This document shows, piece by piece, positions 37,701 through 44,290 of a DNA stretch of 64,000 bases. The DNA is taken from contig NC_060253.1 in assembly GCF_921293095.1 (NCBI RefSeq), positions 81,567,992 to 81,631,991 on the forward strand, written 5' to 3'. Position numbers and translations under genes: made by a program. How positions within the stretch are numbered: the first letter of the stretch is position 1; each line of letters opens with the position of its first letter. Source of the DNA: Ischnura elegans. Lineage: Eukaryota; Arthropoda; Insecta; Odonata; Coenagrionidae. The notes beneath the pieces were generated by a model. That model saw only the letters and a program-made list of their open reading frames with translations. It ran no database searches and was not told where the DNA came from.

Positions 37701-40700
37701 TTATTTAATCATTTAAATTTTTTCTTAGGGTTTTTGAAGGGTGCAAGATTCTAAACAATTGATATTTATGGTAAAGAGGTAGTTTTGGGGGGATTTATTG
37801 TCTGTAAAATGTGTAAAAAAGCATAAAAAATTATCAATTTTGTCATTTTTTTCACGAAAAATATAATCGGACGCAAAATCACCAGAACTACTGTTATGAA
37901 CTACATTAATGCTAGGATACACCAGGCTTAATATTTGCATTAGAATCCCCTTCGTAAAACGGAAGTGATCGCACGCTAGCTGCATTCACGGAATCTCCAC
38001 GTTCCTGTTTACCAAGCCTCGCAGTGCGTGATCACACTCCGTGATCACAGAAACACGTCCCGCAGCAGTTGCAACCTGGGAAAATTGTGCGAGACGCGAC
38101 TATGGGGCATGGTGCCTAAAAGTGGTTTCAGACGTCACGCAGTGGTTTTGAATCATCTGTGCCAACCACTTTTCTGTATCTGTGATCATGCAGCTGCGGA
38201 TGCGTGGTTTTCGAAACCAGTTCTTATATGGAGCCGTAATAATGCTAGTAAAACCTTGTCATAGCCGCTAAAAAGGATCGTGGACTGGCAAAGACAGCCC
38301 TCAATGAGTCGGGGAAGCACTCTAAAATAACAGAGTAACTGCATAAATAATAATAAATTGTTTGTTTTACATAAATTATGAATATTACGAGACTTTTCAA
38401 GTGAAAATTTCTGTTATCCGTGTTTTCAGATTATTCGTTCCGTCTCTCCCCATCATTAGCCTGGATAATCGGGAGTGTGTTGTAGCTGGTAGTGCCATGC
38501 ACAGTTGCCACTTTGGTCAAACCATTACACTTTTATGTCTGAATCGAGATAATACATCACACTGAAAATCTAGAATTTTGATATGAGACAAGAATTTTGA
38601 TACGAGGCAAGAATTTTCTATCGATCTCCAGAAAGGAGTCACTATGTCGAATACATGTACTCACTAATGAATAAATAGAAAAAGATCATAAAATTGATAT
38701 TTCTCAAGTTAAATTAGTAGCTAAAATTCACATAGAATCATAAGACTCTTCAATGTTCATGTGCATTATTGCCACCACCTAATACTTCCTCACAGTTCAT
38801 CACTTTTACTACACTAAAATAATTGAAACCTATTTTTCGATTGAAGAGAAGTCCCATCAAAAATATATTTATTAACTTTCCATTAAAAATTGATAGTTGA
38901 GATGTTGTGTTCTTCTATATTCTTAATTGCACGCAAATGCAAAACAGCATATGCTGTATCAAAAGAAATATTCTCTTAATGAAAACCATAACCCTTGATA
39001 CCTACGTCATTATATTACATACAGGTAAATAAGTAATAGGGGGGACTTACATTTGCATGCACATGACTTGACAGATAAAATAGGCAACGTAAACATCATC
39101 GTCCATATAAAAATTACATTGTCAAATGCAGTTATTAGGTAATCTATCATTTTCGAATGGTTCCAAAAAATTGGTAAGACAGAAAAACTATAATGATGAA
39201 ATTTGTAGAAAATTTTATACACAGTAGAAGAACAATAATCCGGAAATCAAAATAACAGAATGGTCTAAACAACAGAAAGTTTTCCAAAAGAGTTTTTCAA
39301 AATTTCTATTTTTAAAGTTGCATCGCCAAAACAATGGCTATCTACGTGTTTTAAATGCCGTTTAAGAACCTGGCTGTCTTCACACTAATCCCACAAGAGC
39401 AAGTCAACTAATTTGACATTTATCAGGCAGTAGGCAGAATATCTGCAGCTTTACAAAAAGATTATATTATTTAAATGTGTGGAACATAAATGATAATTGT
39501 TTATTTTCCTACTTGAAATATGATTGCCTACTTTTCCATTAATTGAGGTCCGACTGCAAGGGGGAATAGGGTAGTTTCTTTCATCAAAGAAAACGAAAGG
39601 CATTGATTGCAATTCGTTACCCACAATTAGTGAGTTTATAATATACAAATAGGGTGGTTTCCTATTATTTTTTTATTGCCTAAATCGAAAGATTATTACT
39701 CCTGGAGTACGTATTTCGCGCTTTTAGATTTTTAAATGACGATATCTATTTTTCGCGATTAAATGAAAAGTGAAAAATTTCAAGCGCGCAAAAACGCGAC
39801 GCGTAAGTAGGAAAGTCCGTGCGCCGCATTTCTGGTTCCCCCTCTCTCCTTGTGAAGTGACCTTGATCGAGGCTCTGAGCGCTGATAGGACGCAGGATGC
39901 TAGCGGATAGCTGAGTACCTTCCTGTCTGGTAGCGCATGGCTTAAAAAAGGTTTATTAATACCTTATCAAGCGAAGAAAACTTTCCGACCTTAGCCAGTT
40001 TTAATAGGTGATTATTAAGACATGTTTCCCTGAGCTCTGTGCCTCATGCATGCATTGGTAACCTCAGACGATGTATAACTCCTATCCTCTCGTGTAGAAA
40101 CTAGGTCCCTGTGACGTCACGCGGAGCGGAATCGCATGGGCGCCAATCTGGCCTTTTTCAAATGAGGATAAAATTTGACCCTTGCCATTCGTCTAAACCG
40201 GTATTTCAAAAACCAAATAATTTGTGTATTATGAATACACTAATGGTGGGCAACGAATCGCAATCAATGCCTATCGTTTTCTTTGATGAAGGAAACTACC
40301 CTATTATTTGGTTTTATAAATCCCAGTTTAGACGAATGGCAATGGTCAATTTTAACCTCATTTGAAAAAGGCCAGATTGGTGCTCATGCGATGCCACTCC
40401 ACGTGATGTCACAGGGACCTCGTTTCTATACGAATACATAGGAGTTTTACATCGTCTGAGATTACCAATGCATGCATGAGGCACAGAGCTCAGGGACACA
40501 TCTCTTAATAATCACCTATTAAAACTGCCCACGGTCGGAAAGTTTCCTTCGTTTGATAAGGTATTAAAAATCCATATTTAAGCCAAGCGCTACCAGCTAG
40601 CAGGGTACTCTGCTACCTGCTAGCATCATGCGTCGTATCAGTGCTTAAAGCCTCACCCTAAGGTCACCTCACTTGAGGCAGCAGGAACCAGAACGATGTC

Positions 40701-43700
40701 ACACGGAGTTTTCCCAGCATTCATACTTAGCCGTCGAGTTTTTGCGCTCTTGAAATTTTTCACTTTTCATTTAATCGCAAAAAATAGATATAGTCAGTTA
40801 AAAATTTAAAAGCGTAATCTACGTACTCCAGGAGTAATAATCTTTCGATTTATGCAATAAAAAAATAATAGGAAACCACCCTATTCAACTGACGTCTTTC
40901 ATCTAAATGCACTCATTTTGCAGTATTGAGATTCAACATTTTGTTTACACACATTTCTGCAGATATGCCCTTTTCCTATGCGAAAGCACTCTTACCCCTC
41001 AGAAGTTTGTCTTTTTTCTTAAATTTACGAGAGAAATAGCCAGTTATTACAAGCACGGTAGCCTTGCAGTGGTTTTTATGCAGGATATGTCAACCCTTTT
41101 TCACAAGTAGACGTTCTCAAAACATATTTAACCCTACCTGAAATCTGGGATTGAGTCAAGTATGTACTTCCATGATAGGAGTGAAAGGCCACCCTGTATT
41201 ATGTTTGTGAGTTGGTCATTAGGCAGGCGACCCTGCTGCAAAGACCACAGCCTGAAGGGCCTCTCTCCAAATGAGTCACATGGACTAGTCGAAGATTTTT
41301 AATGAAATTAATGCCAAATAGCTTTCCCAAAATACTCGAGTTTACTGCACCTATAAGATTAGCTGAGACTACTAATTTTAAATTGGTAATTACTTAAGGC
41401 AACGTGATCTAAGTGTGATTTCCTCTGATCAGAAAATTTGATAATTACCAAGAAGTTAACGGTAGAAGTCGTGAAAATGACAAAGAATTTGCGAGAGATG
41501 CACATTGAAAAATATGGAGGAGCAAAATGTTGGTTTTCTAGTCGGATTGTAAAAATACTGTAGCATTTTCCCTCCATTTACAGTTGGTCTCATCATGATT
41601 ACTTTCTTGACTTAACTTCCGTAGTGACTTACAGGCCAATAGCTTTTTTAAATGTTTTGAAACACTTTTAATCATTAATTTTATGAATGTGATTGTTTTT
41701 TTATGTTGCTTGACCCTTTACACAACAATGCATCATTCCCACTGATGTCAACGCGTTCCGAAAAAAGTTTGTTTTCATTTTTCAGTGTTGCCTATATCCC
41801 AGTACTACAGGTTGCCTACATCCTACTTCAATTGAAATATCTTTAATCCGGAGTGTTTCTGGTCCCAAGCATTCTGGATAATCAATCTTCTATGGTAATT
41901 TAGTTATTATCTAAAAAATTGATTCTTAAAAATTGAAGGATTCAAAGTTATAAAACATCCAAAAATTAACAATATTTTGCTATCTTCAGCACTTTCACAC
42001 CTCAAAACCTTGTTAACAAACTACTCCAACTCTAACAGGCCCCTTTTCGGTGAAATTTTGACAGCAATACCTCAATATGATAGATCAATATTAACAGGGG
42101 GGCCAAGAGTTAAGTAAGGTCACGCTAACTCATTTAAAATTAGGATAACCCACGATATGTTATATTTTAATGTAAATGCTGATGTACATTTTGCATAAAA
42201 TTTTAATGGGAAACTGAAATTATAATGTAAAGCCAGCATTGATGGCAGCGGGGCTAATTGATCGCCTGCCAAGCCAAAGATCGCAGGCTTGAGTACCACC
42301 TGGGTAGGTTGCCTCACTCAAGGGCATAGATATTCGTGTACGTTCAATTGTAACATGTTATGAAATAAATAAATGAATGATAATACTAGTGAACGAGTTT
42401 CAGTGTGTGCCATAAGGGTCCATACAAAACTTTCTACTTTCATTTTTCCTGACTTTTCAGACTGATTTTTTACATTTCTACGAGTTGAATTAAATCGCAA
42501 AACAGTCACAGGGATTTTATGGAAAAATGCAGAGAGGTATGCCTGAAATAAAGCAGCACATAATGAAGTTGGCACTACTTTTTGCGGTCGTACTAGGACC
42601 TGAACAGAACGCCATGGAATCCCCGCAACACTCAGTGCATTTAGCCATGGTTTTCATCTTTTAGGCACCTGGGCTATTTTACCAACATTTCCATTCTTCC
42701 AATCCTGATTTATATTTCCCTCGCATTTATTTGATTACCCTGACCAGTAAAAACTTTGGTCAGGGTATTGCAAATGCACATGATTCATTCAAGTGATTCA
42801 GAATAGGGTAAAAAATATTTTCTATACTTTTTCAAGTCCCCTCAGGGGGTCCCCTAAAGTAAGGAATGCTGATGCTTTGGTTGTAAAGAGGAGGTAAGTA
42901 AATATTGATAGTGACAACCACATAAATGCATTAACACTTACAAGTGTTACTTACAGTGTTAGCACGTCAATTGACGGAAAGGTGAGACATCTCCAAAACT
43001 GCTTTTCACATCTATTGATGGAGTGCTATTTGCAACAATATTTAAATGAGTTATTCCATCACTAGACGTAATCTATGTCTCTACGTTCATCCCTTGGTAT
43101 TGTTAGTTCATTTTGAAACCGATTGATAGCATAAGCATGAAGAAATATAATATTTTCAATCATCGTGAGTGGTTTTTAATAGATTTCGGAAATGCAGCAA
43201 AAAAAGGCCAGTATACAGTGAATGACCAGCGGTTTTTGAGCCGCATGCTAAGTGTTTAGTGAAGTTAAGCTCCTTACACAATGCAATGCTGTGTTCTCCC
43301 CAAATTATGGGGAGCGCTTTGAATGAGCCATCTACTGCAGTGGCCCACCTCATGCAATAATTACCTGCAGCTGGATCCCCAGGTGCACTGTCCACGGTTA
43401 TAGAAGCGGCACACGGGCCGGGGCTCAGCCTCTCCAGGCCTTGCCTCGTCCTCATCGGTCAACTCTCCCTCCTCCAGGTCCTCACCCTCCTCCACCTCCC
43501 CCTCCTCACTCTTTTCCTTCTCCTCCTCTCCCGACCTGCCCACACCCGCCTCGCAGCACTCCCCTTCCTCCTTATCCTCCAGAGACGCCCTCACCTCCTG
43601 TAAAGGCTGCTCCTCCTCTGCCTCAAAGTCCAGCTGCTCAGTGTCCACCACCCCTGTCCCTGCCTCCAACTCACCCTCCTCCTCCTCCACCTCTTTGGTA

Positions 43701-44290
43701 GCCTCAACACCGCCTTCGCTTTCGCCTCCCTTTGCTGCATCCGACTCACCCTGCCCCTGCTCCTCTTCACTCACCCTGGAACAGGGCTTCACCTTGCGAT
43801 CCTGAGCGAACACCGCCTCCAGGCTGTCGCGGCTGTCCATGTCAGAGACGTCGGACAGGTCGGCGGGCGGCGGCGCGCCAGGAGATTCCTCCTCCTCCTC
43901 CTCGCCTCGAGACGCTGCCGCCGCCTCGTCACTGGGGCGAACGTCTTTGTCGCCGACGGCGGCCGCCGTCGTCCCCTGGGCCGACGAGCTGGACGAGTAT
44001 GATGAGGATTCGCTGTCATCATCATCGTCGTCGTCGTCATCGTCGTCATCATCATCATCCTCCTCCTCCTCACCTTCCGGCGCTCCGGCCTCACCAGCAG
44101 GCGATTTGGCCTCTTCGCCGGGTTCTTGCTGCGGAGGCTCTTGCCTTACCTCCTCCTCCTCCTCCGAAGAGCTCTCGCTCTGCGAATTGCCCCCTTGAAT
44201 GCTAGGGGTATTGGACCGAGTCCCGTCGTTGCTTGCCGCTACTTCTCCTCTAGTCTCAAACTTTTCATCCAAAGAACTGTCGGAGTCCAT
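7567..44290 (-). CDS. ZC3H18: ZC3H18 orthologue, complete 14-exon coding sequence
   Basis: ZC3H18 is a nuclear CCCH zinc-finger protein that links the cap-binding complex to RNA decay and export factors. I placed 14 exons (43365-44290, 34589-34718, 31519-31602, 29230-29396, 25972-26188, 23379-23635, 22691-22924, 18552-18961, 17695-17905, 15301-15614, 14297-14376, 13020-13134, 10623-10732, 7567-7704). Every junction keeps phase and the sum is 3393 nt, or 1130 residues; human is somewhat shorter, about 950. Landmarks: acidic region with poly-Asp; finger CRFYNRGQCTWGSSCR joined to FVHPGVTDKGNY; SAWERGLRHAKE; DFEEKKMNLSLG; DEWADPWMRSKSP; SR-rich blocks; IKLTLKAPGS; and the C-terminal helix SRREELLKQLKAVEDAIARK. 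All introns but 6, 8, 9, 10 and 11 carry recognisable mobile DNA. Confidence 0.92.
7705..8821 (-). other. ZC3H18 intron 13, left part
   Basis: Intron sequence between exon 14 and the dead Tigger. No repeat ends or domain-bearing frames were seen. Confidence 0.5.
8822..10546 (-). mobile_element. Decayed Tigger/pogo element in ZC3H18 intron 13
   Basis: The ends CACCCATGTCTCGTATAGCG and its inverted partner are flanked by TA (8820-8821, 10547-10548). Both ends carry extra copies of GCGCTATACGA and close variants. The 1725-bp body holds transposase pieces on the minus strand, in the order expected for Tigger. Confidence 0.85.
9327..9993 (-). pseudogene. Tigger transposase remnant
   Basis: Two separate frames remain. 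The upstream one (9727-9993) has the N-terminal helix-turn-helix text INLEEDLREVNCFENGERQS. The downstream one (9327-9593) has VPEFKRQAGIFSAAISGESA, matching the CENP-B-like region before the DDE domain; after it come decayed residues where NVDETGLFWK is expected. The DDE core is lost, so it cannot code a transposase. Confidence 0.8.
10623..10732 (-). CDS. ZC3H18: ZC3H18 exon 13
   Basis: Acceptor ttaccttatag, donor GTAAGG. It reads RPMNFPMMPAAKKRPAAPDS then PSSSPTDTSTQPPPSK, the Lys/Pro/Ser segment before the C-terminal helix. Confidence 0.88.
11003..12679. mobile_element. hAT non-autonomous element in ZC3H18 intron 12
   Basis: The ends TAGAGATGTGCGAATAG and, inverted, TAGAGATGGGTCGAATAG have perfect 8-bp flanks gttgaaac (10995-11002 and 12680-12687). 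Both ends are dense in TCGAATA/TATTCGA words. There is no recognisable transposase. The first 280 or so bases match the hAT remnant at 36588; the stretch 12270-12560 matches parts of the element at 32761-34520, so the body is composite. Confidence 0.88.
11337..11900. repeat. Imperfect tandem duplication inside the hAT element
   Basis: Two units of about 280 bases (11337-11625 and 11626-11900) share their order of words: gtgccgtgggata, ccattcag, gcgcagggat, acgaagacc, gaacaa, cactgacctttttt, gttccccatttctg. The duplication is internal to the element at 11003-12679. Confidence 0.75.
13020..13134 (-). CDS. ZC3H18: ZC3H18 exon 12
   Basis: Acceptor tttcag, donor GTGAGT. It reads LSGQKQQIKLTLKAPGSNLA then AGKRPVLDMADPLAMRNR; IKLTLL/IKLTLK is the conserved short motif after the RS region. 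Confidence 0.88.
13135..15300 (-). other. ZC3H18 introns 10 and 11
   Basis: AT-rich introns on both sides of the small exon at 14297-14376. No mobile element ends or other coding signals were seen. Confidence 0.5.
14297..14376 (-). CDS. ZC3H18: ZC3H18 exon 11
   Basis: 80 nt, acceptor gtgctttcag, donor GTAAGT. It reads RPKRFMIDDRAALANSMKVK then AMDALK. It is too short to stand out alone; phase and signals support it. Confidence 0.85.
15301..15614 (-). CDS. ZC3H18: ZC3H18 exon 10 (Arg/Ser/Asp-rich)
   Basis: Acceptor attgctggcag, donor GTATAT, 314 nt. It reads RHHRRRHDARAARRHRSSTS then SDDDLSDDDNSG and a Ser run, ending EAVKKATSPQ. This matches the SSS/SxxS-rich segment that follows the RS region in the family. 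Confidence 0.85.
15615..18551 (-). other. ZC3H18 introns 8 and 9
   Basis: Introns around exon 9 (17695-17905). A more GC-rich patch at about 16230-16400 stands out from its AT-rich surroundings, but no repeat ends or domain could be assigned to it. Confidence 0.45.
17695..17905 (-). CDS. ZC3H18: ZC3H18 exon 9 (poly-Ala)
   Basis: Acceptor gttttcag, donor GTAAGT. It reads VSPGSSLAAQEPPRKMMGG, a run of nine Ala coded by GCN repeats (near 17803-17831), then MMHASMRGQGLVQEPS. Phase fits both neighbours. Confidence 0.82.
18552..18961 (-). CDS. ZC3H18: ZC3H18 exon 8 (RS-rich)
   Basis: Acceptor cctttttgcag, donor GTGAGT, 410 nt. It reads SSSRSSSRSSYSSFSSRSRS then a Pro/Gln/His-rich segment with QAKSRSRSPLSRAP. 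The intron before it holds the intact Tigger. Confidence 0.85.
19752..22364 (-). mobile_element. Tigger/pogo DNA transposon, apparently intact, in ZC3H18 intron 7
   Basis: 2613 bp with matching ends CAGGCGGTCCCCGACTTTCG and, inverted, CAGGCGGTCCTCGACTTTCG, flanked by TA (19750-19751, 22365-22366). Near both ends the word gtacgaaagtcga and close variants recur, two or three times on the left and at least four on the right; these are likely transposase contact sites. A single uninterrupted 562-codon transposase gene lies inside. It has the same orientation as the host gene. Near-identical ends and an open frame point to a young copy. Confidence 0.93.
20397..22085 (-). CDS. Tigger/pogo family transposase (DD32D)
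   Basis: 562 residues, the full size for Tigger. Order: N-terminal Psq-type helix-turn-helix (residues about 20-70, KLNIITRAESGESFAAIGRS), CENP-B-type DNA-binding region (about 85-155, with GWFDRFKKR), then the DDE domain with D197 in FNVDETGLFWKKMPDRTYL, D312 in LLILDNAPGHP and D345 in TTSEIQPMDQ. The 32-residue spacing between the second and third Asp fits pogo/Tigger. The C-terminus is an acidic EEGKEKEDDDDEQPED stretch and a helical tail. All catalytic residues are present, so cut-and-paste activity is possible but unproven. Confidence 0.93.
   Translation of the reverse strand: MSEKRKTEEVDTSGSKRRAHKLNTIEQKLNIITRAESGESFAAIGRSLKISRSTVCSIVKEKEKIREHVRNAGNISSTIVSRRRGVVMEETEKSLKVWIEDQHQKNVPLSLAVIQAKARSLYEDWTLQLREEDAATPEFQASKGWFDRFKKRACLHNVKFTGESASANKEAAIEFVKVFSEIVEEEGYSAHQIFNVDETGLFWKKMPDRTYLAKEEKVAPGHKASKDRLTLLLGGNASGDMKLKPMVVYHSENPRALKGKNKGLLPVIWKSNSNAWVTGTIFQDWFTSYFVPTVRQYCQKNGLPFKILLILDNAPGHPKSLQDLYPEIKIMFLPPNTTSEIQPMDQTVIATFKRYYMRRTISQAIRTTEKEDGPTLKEFWKGYSIWNAINNIDESWAEIKESTMIGCWNKLCPEFTPNFKGFDETPEVATEEVVELMNQLGLDVNTEDVDELIDSHGQTMSNEDLTTIRAEEGKEKEDDDDEQPEDGQSQPAQTLTAKKMSEAFTHLEKFFEIMEECDPNTERSSQVRRAVERDTACYKLLYQEKKKAVVQPSLHRFFKNVD
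22691..22924 (-). CDS. ZC3H18: ZC3H18 exon 7
   Basis: Acceptor attttcacttcag, donor GTGTGT. It contains RGDEWADPWMRSKSPTARR, like RADEWKDPWRRSKSPKKK in human, then begins the Ser/Arg-rich region (SFSSGSSYSSSR). Confidence 0.88.
23379..23635 (-). CDS. ZC3H18: ZC3H18 exon 6
   Basis: Acceptor cttgctacag-type, donor GTGAGT, 257 nt. It codes a His/Pro/Gly-rich low-complexity segment (PPQRHQHHSLAPGEPLAPPR) ending SAAWPGPRDDK. It was identified by phase fit and position; similarity is weak. Confidence 0.78.
23717..23992. mobile_element. TTAA-target (piggyBac-like) miniature element, copy 1
   Basis: TTAA at 23713-23716 and 23993-23996 encloses ends CACATTCAATGCGG and, inverted, CACATTCAGTGCGG. 276 bp, with no frame. 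It lies in ZC3H18 intron 5, close to exon 6. Confidence 0.78.
24397..25560. mobile_element. Decayed Tigger-like element, family C, copy 1, with nested miniature element
   Basis: The left end is CAGCAGACTCCCGATTTTCC after TA, then words shared in order with 26653-27363 (ttagaatcc, gtgatcacgg, gggcaacttg, gagatgcgact, gcagtttttgaagcattcg-type). The right end was not found. An unrelated TA element at 24460-25042 interrupts it. Confidence 0.65.
24460..25042. mobile_element. Tigger-type miniature element nested in family C copy 1
   Basis: The ends CAGTGGAACCTCGTTAAAGC and, inverted, CAGTGCAACCTCGATATAAC are flanked by TA (24458-24459, 25043-25044). CAGTGGAACCTCG is a common Tigger-type end. 583 bp, no transposase. 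Confidence 0.78.
25972..26188 (-). CDS. ZC3H18: ZC3H18 exon 5
   Basis: Acceptor ttttgcttgcag, donor GTGAGT. It joins exon 4 as PWAAP-YEDGG and continues HHPAGLPAQGGDYWRRVHYE and RVEAEYVGRDRKERPREGRD. This corresponds to the PYADPYYDYE...FWRGGQYENFRVQY region followed by a charged stretch. Confidence 0.85.
26358..27773. mobile_element. TTAA-type foldback element interrupted by a Tigger-like copy
   Basis: The outer ends CCCTTTCGCTGCTG and, inverted, CCTTTTTACTGCTG follow TTAA on the left and TTGA on the right. Arms of about 200 bp (26446-26650 and about 27495-27700) are inverted copies. A smaller hairpin sits between them (about 27376-27500). The 711-bp insert at 26653-27363 splits it. ZC3H18 intron 4. 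Confidence 0.75.
26653..27363. mobile_element. Tigger-like non-autonomous element, family C, copy 2 (complete)
   Basis: The ends CAGTAGACTCCCGATTATCC and, inverted, CAGTACACTCCCGATTATCA have TA flanks (26651-26652, 27364-27365). No DDE motif was seen; a short tail KKDRELAKKALKES may derive from a longer protein. Two more copies are at 24397 and 37861. Confidence 0.88.
27774..29229 (-). other. ZC3H18 intron 4, right part
   Basis: AT-rich intron between the foldback element and exon 4. Nothing recognised. Confidence 0.5.
29230..29396 (-). CDS. ZC3H18: ZC3H18 exon 4
   Basis: Acceptor tttttcccag; the donor GTACGT was chosen over an alternative GTGTTA three bases on because only it keeps phase. 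It reads MMRKATKRKEMDIDFEEKKM then NLSLGQEELDKENDYY, like KKATIRKE..DFEEKRFTV in vertebrates. Confidence 0.9.
30875..30911 (-). ncRNA. Hammerhead-like motif, second family, left arm
   Basis: Inverted partner of 31079-31124, with CUGAUGA (30899-30905) and GAAA (30881-30884) on the minus strand. Stem II keeps only three good pairs (AUC/GAU) and the cut site is GGUU rather than GGUC. It is weaker than the right arm and possibly inactive. Confidence 0.35.
31079..31124 (+). ncRNA. Hammerhead ribozyme motif, second family, right arm
   Basis: Core CUGAUGA (31085-31091), one extra U, stem II GACGU (31093-31097) with ACGUU (31101-31105) around CUU, GAAA at 31106-31109, palindromic stem III ACCAUGGU, and a possible cut after C31117. 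Stem I can form from GUUUAC and GUAAAU, but only with two unpaired bases AU after the cut site, so the motif is imperfect. Confidence 0.5.
31519..31602 (-). CDS. ZC3H18: ZC3H18 exon 3
   Basis: 84 nt, phase 0 at both ends, donor GTGAGT. It reads PVASFPRKEEVAPVFESAWE then RGLRHAKE; SAWERGLRHAKE is a near-invariant block of this family. Confidence 0.92.
32761..34520. mobile_element. Tigger-like left end and composite non-autonomous element in ZC3H18 intron 2
   Basis: It begins after TA with CAGTGGATCCCTGATCTATC and several copies of the word CCTGCATNNATNNTTT. No matching right end was seen, so the right border is approximate. The body shares ordered blocks with the right third of the hAT element at 11003-12679 (gactgaaaataattgaag; caaaatgcctc; ctgctgcataggcaacc). 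Confidence 0.5.
33355..34490. repeat. Imperfect tandem duplication of about 550 bp
   Basis: Unit 1 (33355-33860) and unit 2 (33870-34490) share blocks in the same order: gccaattaac/gtcaattaac, tttcagata, ctatttttggcc, gatccatctcacaa, caatcactgc, cataacatgca, acttgaaatggc, gatattagtc and cataggcaacct. Confidence 0.75.
34589..34718 (-). CDS. ZC3H18: ZC3H18 exon 2 (end of CCCH finger)
   Basis: Acceptor tatttttacag, donor GTAAGC. It completes the split Arg codon and reads FVHPGVTDKGNYTMFELPRA, which supplies the finger His and the conserved HPGVxDKGNY. An 8.6-kb intron separates it from exon 1. Confidence 0.93.
34719..36587 (-). other. ZC3H18 intron 1, proximal part; possible hAT end at 35322
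   Basis: Mostly unassigned intron. At 35322 the text TAGGGATGGTCGGATCGGAT followed by GGATCC/ATCCGCGGAT words resembles a hAT end with subterminal repeats, but no inverted partner or target duplication was found. A following frame on the minus strand (35431-35646) has no domain I recognise. Confidence 0.35.
36588..37560. pseudogene. hAT (ZBED-like) element remnant sharing its end with 11003-12679
   Basis: From 36588 the first 280 or so bases parallel 11003-11290 (cgaatac, actcgaat, catacactgtc, cgcacatcgttcgtagttgact, aactacatcaaattcgtgga). Farther on, around 37370-37460, the plus strand reads AIKQLVEVLDVFEGATFVAS, like the ZBED/hAT middle domain (WELLEQVVxVLEPFExAT). Several frames are broken. 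It is probably a relative of the autonomous source of the 11003 element. Confidence 0.6.
37861..38482. mobile_element. Tigger-like element, family C, copy 3 (left end missing)
   Basis: It matches 26740-27363 in order (gcaaaatcaccagaa, gctagga, ttagaatccccttcgtaaaacgg, gtgcgagacgcga, gcggatgcgtggttttcgaa) and ends with GGATAATCGGGAGTGTGTTG before TA. The first 100 or so bases, including the left end, are lacking. Confidence 0.75.
39564..39650. repeat. Inverted copy of the palindrome's central spacer
   Basis: This 87-base block (gggtagtttc, tttcatcaaagaaaacga, ggcattgattgc, attcgtt, ccca.aattagtg) is the reverse complement of about 40220-40308, the spacer in the middle of the palindrome that begins at 39651. 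Confidence 0.75.
39651..40882. repeat. 1.2-kb palindrome with arms of about 570 bp
   Basis: The left arm from 39651 and the right arm ending 40882 are inverted copies, about 90 percent alike by eye in the outer 150 bases and still clearly aligned near the centre (aaaggccagattgg/ccaatctggcc; tgcatgcat; gtaaggt). The ends are AGGGTGGTTTCCTATTATTT and its inverse. The centre (about 40216-40308) is a spacer that also occurs just outside the left arm. It lies in ZC3H18 intron 1. No transposase or certain target duplication; a foldback transposon is the simplest reading. Confidence 0.8.
40883..42224 (-). other. ZC3H18 intron 1, unassigned
   Basis: Intron DNA with one curious exon-like block at 41142-41239 on the minus strand, treated among the findings. 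Nothing else was recognised. Confidence 0.45.
42225..42380 (+). mobile_element. tRNA-derived SINE
   Basis: The head has the spacing of a tRNA promoter: gcagcggggctaattgatcg (A-box side), then gatcgcaggcttgagtacc (B-box-like, degraded GGTTCGAGTCC), then ctgggtaggttgcc. It ends in an AAATAAATAAATGAATGA tail. It looks aged. The tRNA source is not identified. Confidence 0.55.
42381..43364 (-). other. ZC3H18 intron 1, distal part
   Basis: Intron DNA next to exon 1. Nothing recognised. Confidence 0.5.
43365..44290 (-). CDS. ZC3H18: ZC3H18 exon 1 (start, acidic region, half of CCCH finger)
   Basis: Starts with MDSDSSLDEKFETRGE. An in-frame acceptor-like AG sits 12 bases upstream, so a 5' UTR intron is possible. 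Residues about 40-230 are Glu/Asp/Ser-rich, including a poly-Asp run coded by GAC/GAT repeats near 44020-44070. The tail DLEEGELTDEDEARPGE leads into CRFYNRGQCTWGSSCR (C-X8-C-X5-C). The donor is GTAATT. The His of the finger is in exon 2. Confidence 0.92.

Noticed and set aside
41142-41239. As a normal in-frame exon of ZC3H18
   Set aside because: 98 nt enters at phase 2 and leaves at phase 1, while exon 2 needs phase 2; exon 1 joins exon 2 directly and restores CRFVHPGV.
43441-44205. Long open frames on the plus strand opposite ZC3H18 exon 1
   Set aside because: They are Pro/His or poly-Ser translations of the antisense of GAG/GAC-rich exon sequence. The minus strand has the CCCH finger and splice sites.
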